Positions 8,262 through 16,752 of a DNA stretch of 64,000 nt are shown here, piece after piece. The notes beneath the pieces were generated by a model that worked only from the letters and a program-made list of their open reading frames with translations, had not been told where the DNA came from and made no database searches. This stretch comes from Anaerovibrio lipolyticus DSM 3074 (GTDB taxonomy: Bacteria; Bacillota; Negativicutes; Selenomonadales; Selenomonadaceae): positions 17,082 through 81,081 of the forward strand of contig NZ_FQYW01000017.1 in NCBI RefSeq assembly GCF_900141865.1, written 5' to 3'. Position 1 is the first letter of the stretch. Each line of letters opens with the position of its first letter. A program made the position numbers and the translations under genes.

Positions 8262-8716
8262 TACATATATAAATCTACCAGCATACCACGAATAGCATCA
8301 TGACTAGCCACCACATCAAGCTGATCCGACTGGCCCAGACGAATTTTCTCCGCCATGTTTTCCAGCTCAGTATCAATCTTTCGTACTGTGGTGTACACCT
8401 TCTGACGGCCCATGCGGTCCCAACCGGACTGAGTGCTTACATCATACATCTGGCTTACCACAGTGCCCACGAAATTTTTGATGAGGCTGCGATATTCAAT
8501 AAGCTCATCATAGGTTGGGGTCTTGGTAAGTTTGGCACCCTGCTCATCAATCTGATCAAGAAGACGCTGTAGCTGTTCATGGGAAGCACTGCTTCGCTGA
8601 TCCTCGAACTCAGAGGAAAAATCAGACTCCATGGCATTGGCTTTTCTGTTGGAGCTGCTACCCATGGCAGGCATTGTTCCTCTAGTTCCTAAGCCTTCTA
8701 TTTTCATATTTATCAC
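8261..8716 (-). CDS. yaaR: YaaR (DUF327) family protein
   Basis: A 151-aa protein of the DUF327/YaaR family, function unknown. It has a low-complexity, serine-rich N-terminus (residues 1-45). A helical core with DELIEYRSLIKNFVGTVVSQ and QKVYTTVRKIDTELENMAEK follows, the stretch by which I recognise the family. It is the first gene of the operon that runs through holB, ricT, trmN, rsmI and metG. A good promoter lies 54 nt upstream. Confidence 0.85.
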   Translation of the reverse strand: MINMKIEGLGTRGTMPAMGSSSNRKANAMESDFSSEFEDQRSSASHEQLQRLLDQIDEQGAKLTKTPTYDELIEYRSLIKNFVGTVVSQMYDVSTQSGWDRMGRQKVYTTVRKIDTELENMAEKIRLGQSDQLDVVASHDAIRGMLVDLYM

Positions 8717-8769
8717 CTGTCATCCCTAAATGTAGAAAACAACAATTATGAGTACACATACCTAGTATA

Positions 8770-8799
8770 ATTATAGCTTAGTTTCAGGGTGCATGGCAA
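8770..8799 (-). promoter_or_regulatory. Promoter of the yaaR-holB-ricT-trmN-rsmI-metG operon
   Basis: Minus-strand TTGCCA (8799-8794) and perfect TATAAT (8775-8770) with an 18-nt spacer. It is directly downstream of the serA terminator and 54 nt before the yaaR start. The spacing and position fit a housekeeping sigma factor promoter. Confidence 0.7.
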
Positions 8800-8832
8800 T
8801 AAAAAACAGGGGCTAAGTTCCTTAACCCCTGT
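8800..8832 (-). terminator. Intrinsic terminator of serA
   Basis: A 12-bp minus-strand stem (ACAGGGGTTAAG / CTTAGCCCCTGT, with one G-T pair) at 8806-8832 with a 3-4-nt loop, followed by TTTTTT. It lies 19 nt past the serA stop. Confidence 0.92.
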
Positions 8833-8851
8833 AAAAATTCAACTATCCTTT

Positions 8852-10432
8852 TTACTTAAACATAATCATCTTTGCATCGTATATTTCTTCCATAGAGGTG
8901 ATGAGCTTAAGTACATCAGCCGGTACTTCGCTGTCCAGGGTAAGAATCATCAGATTTACGTCCTCCTTGGAGGTGGTAGAAACCTGCATGCCAGAGATAT
9001 TAACACCAGCTGCGCCCATAATAGAACCCACCTGTCCGATAACGCCAGGACGGTTATTATGAGGGCATAAAAGCAGACAACGACGAGGAGCCACATCCAC
9101 TCTATTATCATTAATCTGTACAATACGTGCCTTGTCACCAAAGAGAGTACCCTGAATGCTGACAGCCTGATTCTTGCTGGCAGTAACAGTAACTGTAACA
9201 GTATTGGCAAAACGCTCCGTATTCTTGTTCTTAACCTCGCTGACTTTAATATTGCGCTCCTTTGCCAAACCAGGAGCATTGACAAAGTTTACCACATCAT
9301 CCAACTCAGCACTCAAAATTCCCTTTAAGACAGCTGTTGTAATCATACGGGTGCTTACATCAGCAATTTCGCCATTATATGTAACATCCAGCTTCTTGAT
9401 GCCGCCCTCTACCAAAGCACGGGCTGCACACCCCAGACGCTCTGCTAAATCGAAATAAGGTGCAATCACCTGCATTACAGACTTGGATACCGGAGCCATA
9501 TTAACGGCTGTCATAACCGGATCACCATGAAGAGCTGCTTTAATTCCCTGGGCCACATCCACAGCCACACCCACCTGAGCCTCAACAGTGGAAGCCCCAA
9601 GATGAGGAGTGACAAAGATATTCTTTACGCCCAAAAGTGGATGATCTGCTGGAATTGGTTCACTGGTAAAAACATCCACTGCTGCTCCGGCCACCTGACC
9701 GTCAAGAACAGCATCCCTAAGGTCTTCCTCAACAATAATGCCACCACGGGCACAGTTAATGAGGCGAACCCCCTTCTTCATCTTATACATTACCTCTTTA
9801 TTAATCATTCCACGTGTGGAATCCGTAAGAGGCATGTGCACAGTAATAAAATCGGACTTGGCAATGACATCCTCAAAGGTACCTACCTCAATGCCCATAT
9901 CCTTGGCACGTTCTTCATTTATGTAAGGATCGTAGCCAATAACCTTCATCTCAAAGGCCAGTGCACGCTTGGCCACACCGCTGCCGATACGTCCCATACC
10001 GATAACGCCCAAAGTCTTATCCTTAAGCTCCACGCCAGTATACTGCTTGCGATTCCACTCGCCCTTCTGCAGTGTCTCATTGGCTATTGGAATATTACGG
10101 GCCATAGACAACATCATAGCACATGTATGCTCGGTTGCTGCATTGGTATTACCACCTGGAGAGTTAATAACGATAATACCTCTGGCAGTTGCTGCTGGAA
10201 CATCAATGTTATCCACACCTACACCTGCACGTCCTATAATCTTCAGATTAGTTGCCGCATCGATAACCTCTGCAGTAACCTTGGAGGCAGAGCGTACAAT
10301 CAGAGCGTCAAACTCCGGAATAATCTGTAAAAGTTCCTCAGCCGGCAGCTTATCCTTAATAACACATTCAAAATCGTCCTTAAGAATATCAACGGCCATC
10401 TGAGATACGCCGTCTGCAATTAATACTTTCAT
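8852..10432 (-). CDS. serA: D-3-phosphoglycerate dehydrogenase
   Basis: A 526-aa long-type SerA that oxidises 3-phosphoglycerate to phosphohydroxypyruvate, the first step of serine synthesis. The N-terminal substrate/NAD domains carry VGVDNIDVPAAT, LGVIGMGRIGSGVAKRAL (dinucleotide fold) and the catalytic NCARGGIIVEEDL and TPHLGAST regions. An intervening domain and a C-terminal ACT domain (RPGVIGQVGSIMGAAGVNIS) follow. The ACT domain is the usual site of serine feedback inhibition. It is divergent from serC, the next enzyme of the pathway, and shares a 208-bp regulatory gap with it. Confidence 0.97.
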   Translation of the reverse strand: MKVLIADGVSQMAVDILKDDFECVIKDKLPAEELLQIIPEFDALIVRSASKVTAEVIDAATNLKIIGRAGVGVDNIDVPAATARGIIVINSPGGNTNAATEHTCAMMLSMARNIPIANETLQKGEWNRKQYTGVELKDKTLGVIGMGRIGSGVAKRALAFEMKVIGYDPYINEERAKDMGIEVGTFEDVIAKSDFITVHMPLTDSTRGMINKEVMYKMKKGVRLINCARGGIIVEEDLRDAVLDGQVAGAAVDVFTSEPIPADHPLLGVKNIFVTPHLGASTVEAQVGVAVDVAQGIKAALHGDPVMTAVNMAPVSKSVMQVIAPYFDLAERLGCAARALVEGGIKKLDVTYNGEIADVSTRMITTAVLKGILSAELDDVVNFVNAPGLAKERNIKVSEVKNKNTERFANTVTVTVTASKNQAVSIQGTLFGDKARIVQINDNRVDVAPRRCLLLCPHNNRPGVIGQVGSIMGAAGVNISGMQVSTTSKEDVNLMILTLDSEVPADVLKLITSMEEIYDAKMIMFK

Positions 10433-10487
10433 GGTAAGCCTCCTGTAATATTAAGATAAAATATATACTGATTTCACTCTGTCTTAC

Positions 10488-10516
10488 ATCTTATTTTATT
10501 TACACTAAAAAATCAA
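10488..10516 (-). promoter_or_regulatory. serA promoter
   Basis: Minus-strand TTGATT (10516-10511) and TAAGAT (10493-10488) with a 17-nt spacer, 55 nt upstream of the serA ATG. It is arranged back to back with the serC promoter. Confidence 0.6.
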
Positions 10517-10530
10517 GTGTATTCTGGAGC

Positions 10531-10553
10531 AAAACTTTTTGTAACAAAGTTTT
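10531..10553. promoter_or_regulatory. Perfect inverted repeat between the serA and serC promoters
   Basis: AAAACTTT at 10531-10538 and AAAGTTTT at 10546-10553 form a perfect 8-bp inverted repeat with a 7-nt spacer. It lies between the two -35 boxes, so one bound regulator could control both genes. The protein is unknown. Confidence 0.4.
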
Positions 10554-10561
10554 AATCTTTC

Positions 10562-10591
10562 TTGACCCTTTTCCAAACTCTGATGTAAAAT
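10562..10591 (+). promoter_or_regulatory. serC promoter
   Basis: TTGACC (10562-10567) and TAAAAT (10586-10591) with an 18-nt spacer, 49 nt upstream of the serC start. A strong AGGAGG ribosome binding site follows at 10629-10634. Confidence 0.7.
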
Positions 10592-10640
10592 TAAAAAATA
10601 GACGTTTTAAAAATTCTTATACTTTTTAGGAGGTTGTCCC

Positions 10641-11732
10641 ATGGAAGCAAATCGTATCTATAACTTTAATCCTGGCCCTTCAATGTTACCCTTGGAGGTT
10701 TTAAAGGAAGCTCAGGCAGAGTTTTTAAATTTTCAGAATACCGGCATGTCCATATTGGAAATCAGCCACCGTGCCAAGGCCTATGACGAGGTTCATAATC
10801 AGGCCAAGGCAGATATCAAGGATCTGATGGGCTTAGGTGATGACTATGAAGTATTGTTCATCCAGGGTGGAGCCAGCCTACAGTTCGCCATGATTCCTAT
10901 GAATTTTGCCACAAAGGAAAAACGTGGCAATTACGTTCAATCCGGCAGCTTCGCTTCCAAGGCGTTCAAGGAAGCACAGATTTTAGGTGTGGGCTATTCT
11001 GCTGCCTCCAGTAAGGATGTAGATTATAAGCACATTCCTACCCAGGATGAGATAAAAATGAGTGACGATGCAGCTTATCTCCATCTCTGCTACAACAACA
11101 CCATCTACGGCACTGAGTACCACTATATTCCTGAAACCGGAGATGTACCTTTGATTGCCGATATGTCCTCTGACATTCTTTCCCGTCCACTGGACTTTAA
11201 AAAGTTCAGCTTCATCTATGCCGGCGTTCAGAAAAATCTTGGACCTGCAGGTGTTGTATTAGTGGTAGCCAGAAAGTCCATGCTGGAAAAGAGTCCTGAG
11301 GCTCTGCCTAGCATGCTGCGCTATGACACCTTCTACAACAAGAACTCACTTTATAACACTCCACCAGCCTTCTGTATTTACATGGTGGGCAAGACTGCAA
11401 AATGGATTAAGGCCCAGGGCGGTCTTGAGGCTCTTGCCAAGGTCAACAAGAAAAAGGCAGATCTGGTATACGGTGTAATCGATAGCAGTGACGGCTTCTA
11501 CAAGGGCCACGCAGATAAGGATAGCCGCTCCTTTATGAACGTAACCTTCAGACTTCCTAGTGAAGAGCTGGAGAAAAAATTCGTAGCTGAAGCTCTTGAA
11601 AATGGCCTTAGTGGTGTAAAGGGTCACCGCAGCGTAGGTGGTATGCGCACCTCCATCTACAATGCCATGCCTTATGAGGGCTGCGAAAAATTGGCAGACT
11701 TCATGGAGAAATTCCAGAAAGCAAATAAGTAA
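10641..11732 (+). CDS. serC: Phosphoserine aminotransferase
   Basis: A 363-aa fold-type I PLP enzyme that converts phosphohydroxypyruvate and glutamate to phosphoserine and 2-oxoglutarate. Family hallmarks are YNFNPGPSMLPLEVL at the N-terminus, ISHRAKAYDEV, the active-site lysine in YAGVQKNLGPAG (near residue 198) and VGGMRTSIYNAMP near the C-terminus. The length is standard for bacterial SerC. It is divergently transcribed from serA, with which it forms the serine pathway. No serB-type phosphatase is adjacent. Confidence 0.97.
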   Translation: MEANRIYNFNPGPSMLPLEVLKEAQAEFLNFQNTGMSILEISHRAKAYDEVHNQAKADIKDLMGLGDDYEVLFIQGGASLQFAMIPMNFATKEKRGNYVQSGSFASKAFKEAQILGVGYSAASSKDVDYKHIPTQDEIKMSDDAAYLHLCYNNTIYGTEYHYIPETGDVPLIADMSSDILSRPLDFKKFSFIYAGVQKNLGPAGVVLVVARKSMLEKSPEALPSMLRYDTFYNKNSLYNTPPAFCIYMVGKTAKWIKAQGGLEALAKVNKKKADLVYGVIDSSDGFYKGHADKDSRSFMNVTFRLPSEELEKKFVAEALENGLSGVKGHRSVGGMRTSIYNAMPYEGCEKLADFMEKFQKANK

Positions 11733-11762
11733 TATAAAGACCATATAAAGCTATAACAAAAT

Positions 11763-11805
11763 AAGCCAGCTTCCTTCATCTTAGCGAAGGTCGCTGGCTT
11801 TTGTA
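11763..11805. terminator. Bidirectional terminator between serC and the DUF4127 gene
   Basis: Nested hairpin: AGCCAGC/GCTGGCT outer arms (11764-11770, 11793-11799) with an inner CCTTC/GAAGG stem. It is T-rich on both sides, so it can end both convergent units. Confidence 0.85.
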
Positions 11806-11823
11806 TTATCTAATATGTCTTTA

Positions 11824-13497
11824 TTATTTTTCAGGGCTGATTTTAGCCTCAAAGAGTCTGTTCCATGGGCAGGATACCCTTATTTTCTTGATAAAATCAC
11901 TTTTGCTTGCAGGCAGGTTGTCCACGGCAAAGGTATGCATGAGGGAAGTAGCTCTCAGCTCCACCTGTGCCTTGTCTGATCCCAACTCAGAATACACGCC
12001 GCCCTCCTTAAACCATGAAAGCTGACGGCTTACCATCTGACGAATATTTGCCTGATACAGCCAATCATCCAAATAACGAATGGTAAGGAGCTCATCCTTA
12101 TCCGCCTTTTTCATATCCTTGGCCAGTACGCCCTGAGCCAGGGCATAGCCAATACTGTTGGTTGGGGTATTCCAACCAGAATAGGACTGGAGCTTATAAA
12201 GCATATCCTTATCCCGTAATTCCTCCATAAGGGAATTATCAGAGCCATTTACAAAGGAAACGTCCGCAACCCCCACTGGTTCTCCCCGATTAATGGCCCG
12301 CTCCATATAGGAGACAAAGGTTTTCACATCAGGACGAATCTTTTTATTGTTGCTGTACCAGTTGGCACCCAGATTTGCTCCTGTAGGGTTTGTGTTCACC
12401 ATCAACAGCAAGTCCACATTTTTCCCGTTATCCACATATTGGCCGCCCAATAGCTGTACCTGGGCACGCACCGTGGTATCCACAGGTTCATCTGAATAGG
12501 CAGGAATAAGATATTTGCCACTGCCCCAATTATAATCAGCTGTAACAACTGGCTGCTTTTTCTCAATTGCATTCACCGCTCTGGTCAAAAGCAGCAGTCC
12601 CAGCTCATCTATGCCAGCAATGTTCTGTACCGTTTCAGCGCTCTTCTTCTGGGTGTAATCCCTGAGATGACGTGCCTCCATGTGGGTCTGTGACCAGGCT
12701 GCATTATCATCCCTTCCCAAAGCAAGACATTCAAATTTGCCCTTAGCGGCCAAATCTATCAGTCCTTCATTTACGCGATAGTTCTTGCCACGACGATTAT
12801 CCCAATCCCTAAGATAAGCAGAAGGAATGAGCTCCATCAGAAATTCCAGTTCCTTCTTCTCCCTGGAGGTGAGGCCCTTGGCATCAGCCTTGTCCTTTAG
12901 GGCCGTATAGCGGAAAATGTCATAGCCGTAGGCCTTGTAATACTCTGGCTCCTGGGAACCGGAATTTTCCCCAGAGGTAGGTGTTCTCATTACAGAAGAA
13001 AATACGTAAAGCTTGGCATCATCATGGCGATACTTATAATCGGCAAAATTTGCCACTCTTTCCTTCAGCTTTCGTTCTGTAATATCGTGCTTTCTGGAGC
13101 TGACCAAACTACCGTAGATCATGCTGTCAGCAGAAATTACAATGGCCTTAATTTCAGGATCCAGACCCCAAATCTTACCGCCGGTATGAAAACGCTTCTG
13201 CTCAAGTTTACTTGGGCTTCTCTTTACTGTTGTATTTTTTTCCAGCCACATCCAAAGATTTTCTGGGTTCCCCATATTATCCTTATTGCCCAAAAGGTCA
13301 TCGGGAGGTACTATCACCTCATAGCCCAGCTTTCTGATGGTATCAGCCGCCATCTCATCTGATACTGGTCTGTTATCATGTGGAATAAATACGATTTTGC
13401 CCTTGGATGTGCTGTTATTTACCTTCTTGGCATCCGTAGTGTCTGTTGCCCCAAACAGACATATAAGGCATATAAATAACACAAATAATTTTTTCAT
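11824..13497 (-). CDS. Secreted DUF4127 family protein
   Basis: A 557-aa protein with a clear signal peptide (MKKLFVLFICLICLFGATDT, cleavage near residue 23). The mature part matches what I know as DUF4127: an early VFIPHDNRPVSDEMAADTI, then VISADSMIYGSLVSSRKHD, VFSSVMRTPTSG and ALGRDDNAAWSQTHMEARHL. The family is found in Firmicutes and has no firm biochemical role. The many conserved Asp, His and Arg residues suggest an enzyme acting on an extracytoplasmic substrate, but that is inference. It is followed by a terminator and preceded by another unknown gene in the same direction. Confidence 0.8.
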   Translation of the reverse strand: MKKLFVLFICLICLFGATDTTDAKKVNNSTSKGKIVFIPHDNRPVSDEMAADTIRKLGYEVIVPPDDLLGNKDNMGNPENLWMWLEKNTTVKRSPSKLEQKRFHTGGKIWGLDPEIKAIVISADSMIYGSLVSSRKHDITERKLKERVANFADYKYRHDDAKLYVFSSVMRTPTSGENSGSQEPEYYKAYGYDIFRYTALKDKADAKGLTSREKKELEFLMELIPSAYLRDWDNRRGKNYRVNEGLIDLAAKGKFECLALGRDDNAAWSQTHMEARHLRDYTQKKSAETVQNIAGIDELGLLLLTRAVNAIEKKQPVVTADYNWGSGKYLIPAYSDEPVDTTVRAQVQLLGGQYVDNGKNVDLLLMVNTNPTGANLGANWYSNNKKIRPDVKTFVSYMERAINRGEPVGVADVSFVNGSDNSLMEELRDKDMLYKLQSYSGWNTPTNSIGYALAQGVLAKDMKKADKDELLTIRYLDDWLYQANIRQMVSRQLSWFKEGGVYSELGSDKAQVELRATSLMHTFAVDNLPASKSDFIKKIRVSCPWNRLFEAKISPEK

Positions 13498-13522
13498 ATT
13501 CTCTCTACATTAAACACTCTTA

Positions 13523-14194
13523 TCAACGCAAAACATTTAACGCCATTTCCTTAACATCGTCAGGTACATCCACCTTGGTCTTAACGGTAATATACCCTTC
13601 GTGGGGAGTGGCTGACTCAACTCTAAACAAATCCAACAGGCGATGGCCCCTAAGCTCTGTAGTGGCCAGCTCTGTATTTTCCAGTACTGGCTTTAAATCC
13701 ACAGTCACCTGATTGCCCTTAATGGTGGTTGGAATATCCTCCACTTCAATCTTGCCAAAGATATTCTGCACCATTGACAGGGACATACGCGAAATAAACC
13801 ACGAGGCCAAGCCGTGATCCTTCAGGGCTCTTTCCTTCACCTTGAAGGTAACATGAGAATCATCCATATTATGGACCATTTCCTCAATAGTACCGGAAAC
13901 CTCAATACGTCCCAGTTTTTTGGTATCTGCTTTAATATCTATCTTCCCGTTTTCATGGGAAGCAACCGTCATAGCTTTTACATTATAGTCGCCGTTGCTT
14001 AAACGATGCTCCAAAGCATCATTAATAACAGAATCTGGTACAGAAATACTGCCATTCATAATGTCCATCAGTGACTGATGACTCCAGGTATGCTGTATCA
14101 CCTGAACCACCGGGCCGTAGTCCTCTATAACTTCCGAAACCTGACCCCAGTCAATATTCTGTGCAGCTTCTATTATAGCTACAGGTAAATCCAT
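13523..14194 (-). CDS. Unrecognised 223-aa protein
   Basis: I do not recognise this protein. It has no signal peptide or membrane segment. It is built of alternating beta-like stretches around NGSISVPDSVINDALEHRL, GKIDIKADTKKLGRIEVSG and NQVTVDLKPVLENTELATTE. That pattern is reminiscent of lipid-binding barrel (TULIP/LmeA-like) proteins, but the resemblance is weak. AAGGG lies 10 nt before the ATG. It sits between a DUF2225 gene upstream and the DUF4127 gene downstream, all on the minus strand with gaps of about 25 nt, so the three are probably cotranscribed. Confidence 0.6.
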   Translation of the reverse strand: MDLPVAIIEAAQNIDWGQVSEVIEDYGPVVQVIQHTWSHQSLMDIMNGSISVPDSVINDALEHRLSNGDYNVKAMTVASHENGKIDIKADTKKLGRIEVSGTIEEMVHNMDDSHVTFKVKERALKDHGLASWFISRMSLSMVQNIFGKIEVEDIPTTIKGNQVTVDLKPVLENTELATTELRGHRLLDLFRVESATPHEGYITVKTKVDVPDDVKEMALNVLR

Positions 14195-14219
14195 TATTGG
14201 TCATCCCTTAATTATCAAA

Positions 14220-14933
14220 TTACTTTTTTGCAGAAGCTTCCATGGCATTCTGCAGCTCAGCCTCTTCAGCACGAATGTCCTGCCACAGCTTGCGGGCATC
14301 ATTATAAAGCTTGTTGTCACTTATCTTAAGCTCTTTGTCATTAATCATTCTGCCCAAATACTGGGTACAATGCTCCCGATCACCAAGACGATTAAACATC
14401 GTTGCCAAAAGATACATCACCATATTATCGGAGAGGCTCTCAACTGGGAAGCGCTCTGTCATAAGCGCACGCTCATATAACTGTACAGCCTTTCGTGTCC
14501 ATTCCATCTCCTGATCCTTAATACCCATGGTGCGGAACACCCAAGCCAAACGCAGCGACAGACCACCAACCCGGGATGCTGGCGCCTGAATAGCCTCAGC
14601 ACAATAAATAGCCAGCTGATAGGAAGCAATAGCCTCAGGCAAACCTCTTTCTGGTGAAAAGATAAACCGCACCCGCCTGTCGTGCAGGAATTTTGCCATT
14701 AAATCACGATGCCTTTCAGGCAGCGGCATCAAAAAATGCTTTTCATCTGCAGCAAAGCCGCAATGCTCGCACACCCAGATAGTGTAATAATAAGGATTAA
14801 AATCCCGATAATGGTTGCAATAATCATCATCTGTACGAGAAATCATCAGTCTGGATTTAACCTTTACAACTCTTGTTTCCTTGCCGCAGACAGGGCATTT
14901 CTTCTCCACCACAAAAGTAAATTCATTTGACAT
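14220..14933 (-). CDS. DUF2225 family zinc-ribbon protein
   Basis: A 237-aa protein. An N-terminal zinc ribbon has two CxxC pairs, CPVCGKETRVVKVK and CEHCGFAADEKHF, separated by the family motif RTDDDYCNHYRDFNPYYY. A helical, TPR-like second half (LRLAWVFRTMGIKDQEMEWT) follows. The function of DUF2225 proteins is unknown. I placed the start at the third in-frame ATG because GAGGG touches the first ATG and is 9 nt from this one. An upstream start at 14942 would add three residues. Confidence 0.82.
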   Translation of the reverse strand: MSNEFTFVVEKKCPVCGKETRVVKVKSRLMISRTDDDYCNHYRDFNPYYYTIWVCEHCGFAADEKHFLMPLPERHRDLMAKFLHDRRVRFIFSPERGLPEAIASYQLAIYCAEAIQAPASRVGGLSLRLAWVFRTMGIKDQEMEWTRKAVQLYERALMTERFPVESLSDNMVMYLLATMFNRLGDREHCTQYLGRMINDKELKISDNKLYNDARKLWQDIRAEEAELQNAMEASAKK

Positions 14934-14981
14934 ACTCATCATCCCTCATTTGGTCAGTCACACAAAACATCCGACTATGTC

Positions 14982-15695
14982 TTACTCATCGTCTTCTTTC
15001 TTGACCTTCCTACTTTTTTCCTTTTTATTATCTTTATTCTGAGCCTCAACAGCTGCCTTAACCTTGGCAGCATCCTCTTCGTTCAGTTCCTCATTGTCCC
15101 GGGAATCAGTAGCCTTGTTTTGAGCCCTGTATTCATCCTGTTCTGCCTGCATTTTGGCCAAAAGCTCACTTTCAGCATTCTTGTTGCTCCGTAGAGCCAA
15201 CTTCACCCTATTGCGCATGGCATAATCAATGATTCTGTTGTAAAACATACGGTCAAAGCTCTTTTCTGAGAGGGTATCCAGCTTTACGGTGCGGTCAGGT
15301 CTATTTCCTGCCAATGCAGTAAAGGTGGAATCAAGGAAATCCTGTTGCTTAAAATAAACAGTCATATCCTGAAGATTAATTTCATAATACTCTGCAGCAC
15401 CTACCAAATCGCTAAATCCCTCCACGGAGTTACCGTTCCAGCGGCGCTTAGAAACAACATCGTCAATCATAAGATAGTCGTATATTTTTATTACTGGTAC
15501 GACCAACTTGTTGAAATCGATATTTCCCTTATCATCCTTACCATAGCAAATCTGCTGCATATTAAAGAAATAATCGCACCTTGCAGAAGACTGGACCCAC
15601 TTAAATATTGATTCATCCATATGTGGGCTGGCACTAGCCACAGCTGTCCACAAGGTACACAGAATTGCAAATAAGATAACTACAGACTTTTTCAT
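14982..15695 (-). CDS. Secreted protein of unknown function with charged C-terminus
   Basis: A 237-aa protein beginning MKKSVVILFAILCTLWTAVA, a signal peptide ending near ASASP. An earlier in-frame ATG at 15713 overlaps the GGAGG ribosome binding site, so the ATG at 15695 is preferred. The mature part mentions YGKDDKGNIDFNKLVVPV and ends in a long Lys/Glu-rich tail (EEDAAKVKAAVEAQNKDNKK) that looks disordered. I do not recognise a family. It is likely cell-envelope or periplasmic in a diderm host. Neighbours on both sides are also minus-strand. Confidence 0.65.
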   Translation of the reverse strand: MKKSVVILFAILCTLWTAVASASPHMDESIFKWVQSSARCDYFFNMQQICYGKDDKGNIDFNKLVVPVIKIYDYLMIDDVVSKRRWNGNSVEGFSDLVGAAEYYEINLQDMTVYFKQQDFLDSTFTALAGNRPDRTVKLDTLSEKSFDRMFYNRIIDYAMRNRVKLALRSNKNAESELLAKMQAEQDEYRAQNKATDSRDNEELNEEDAAKVKAAVEAQNKDNKKEKSRKVKKEDDE

Positions 15696-15777
15696 AACAA
15701 AATATGCCTCCATATATACATCTTCAAAAGTTTACTTTAACTCGTCAAAATGAAAAGCTTATGAAAAAATGCCCCCC

Positions 15778-16719
15778 TTAAACCCTGTCATCCGACGGAG
15801 TAAGGGTATCCAGTTCATATGGAGTCTCCTGATATACATAATAGTTAAGCCAGTTGGCAAAAAGCAGATTGGCCACCGAACGCCATCTTACAATAGGTGG
15901 CTTGGTAGGGTCATCATCGGGATAATAATTTAATGGTACATTCACATTTGGCATTCCCGCAGCCATATCCCGGTCATACTCTGCCTTCAAAGACAACGGA
16001 TCATACTCCGCATGGCCCGTGATAAAGAACTGACGCTTATCCAGATTGGCAATGGCATAAACTCCGGCCTCCTCGTCGGACTCAGCCATAATGGTCAACT
16101 CAGGAATCCGTTCAATATCTTTCTTGCGTACCTCCGTATGACGGGAATGAGGAACATAGAACTCATCGTCAAAGCCACGGAAAAGTCGTTCATTCTCCAC
16201 ACAAAGGTGATGCTTATATACCCCGAAAATCTTCGGTGCCACATCATATTTTTTTATACCATAATGGTAATATAACCCGGCCTGGGCTCCCCAGCAAATA
16301 TGGAAGGTGGAATAGGCATGGGACTTGCTCCACTCCATGATTTCCGCAACCTCCTCCCAGTAGGCCACATCCTCAAAGGGCATCTGCTCCACCGGGGCAC
16401 CGGTTATAATAAATCCATCGTATTTTTTATGACGAACCTCTGCAAAGGTACCATAAAACTCAGTTAAATAATCCGTTGTGGTATGAGTAGGCATGTATGA
16501 CTCGGTATAGATAAAATCCACCTCCACCTGAAGCGGGGTGTTACCCAACAGGCGCAGCAGCTGAGTCTCCGTCACCTGCTTTATGGGCATAAGATTTAAA
16601 ATCAATAACTTCAGTGGTCGTATATCCTGACTGTATGCACGGTCAGAATCCATAACGAAAATATTTTCCCCCTCCAGAATCTTCGTTGCTGGAAGGTTAT
16701 TCGGTATCTTTATTGGCAC
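15778..16719 (-). CDS. metA: Homoserine O-acetyltransferase, MetA type
   Basis: A 313-aa MetA-family acyltransferase that activates homoserine for methionine synthesis. The nucleophile is Cys142 ([16 protein letters not shown]), and His236 and Glu238 lie in ITGHAEYD. Residue 111 is Glu ([15 protein letters not shown]). In characterised MetA enzymes Glu at this place gives acetyl-CoA use and Gly gives succinyl-CoA use, so acetylation is predicted even though many databases label the family succinyltransferase. The start is GTG at 16719 with GAGGTG seven bases upstream. No SAM riboswitch is seen in the 33-nt gap upstream. Confidence 0.92.
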   Translation of the reverse strand: MPIKIPNNLPATKILEGENIFVMDSDRAYSQDIRPLKLLILNLMPIKQVTETQLLRLLGNTPLQVEVDFIYTESYMPTHTTTDYLTEFYGTFAEVRHKKYDGFIITGAPVEQMPFEDVAYWEEVAEIMEWSKSHAYSTFHICWGAQAGLYYHYGIKKYDVAPKIFGVYKHHLCVENERLFRGFDDEFYVPHSRHTEVRKKDIERIPELTIMAESDEEAGVYAIANLDKRQFFITGHAEYDPLSLKAEYDRDMAAGMPNVNVPLNYYPDDDPTKPPIVRWRSVANLLFANWLNYYVYQETPYELDTLTPSDDRV

Positions 16720-16752
16720 GAAATCACCTCAAAAACTATTTATGAAAGCCGG

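Noticed and set aside
16720..16752. SAM or T-box riboswitch before metA
   Set aside because: The gap to the upstream gene is only 33 nt, too short for any known riboswitch.
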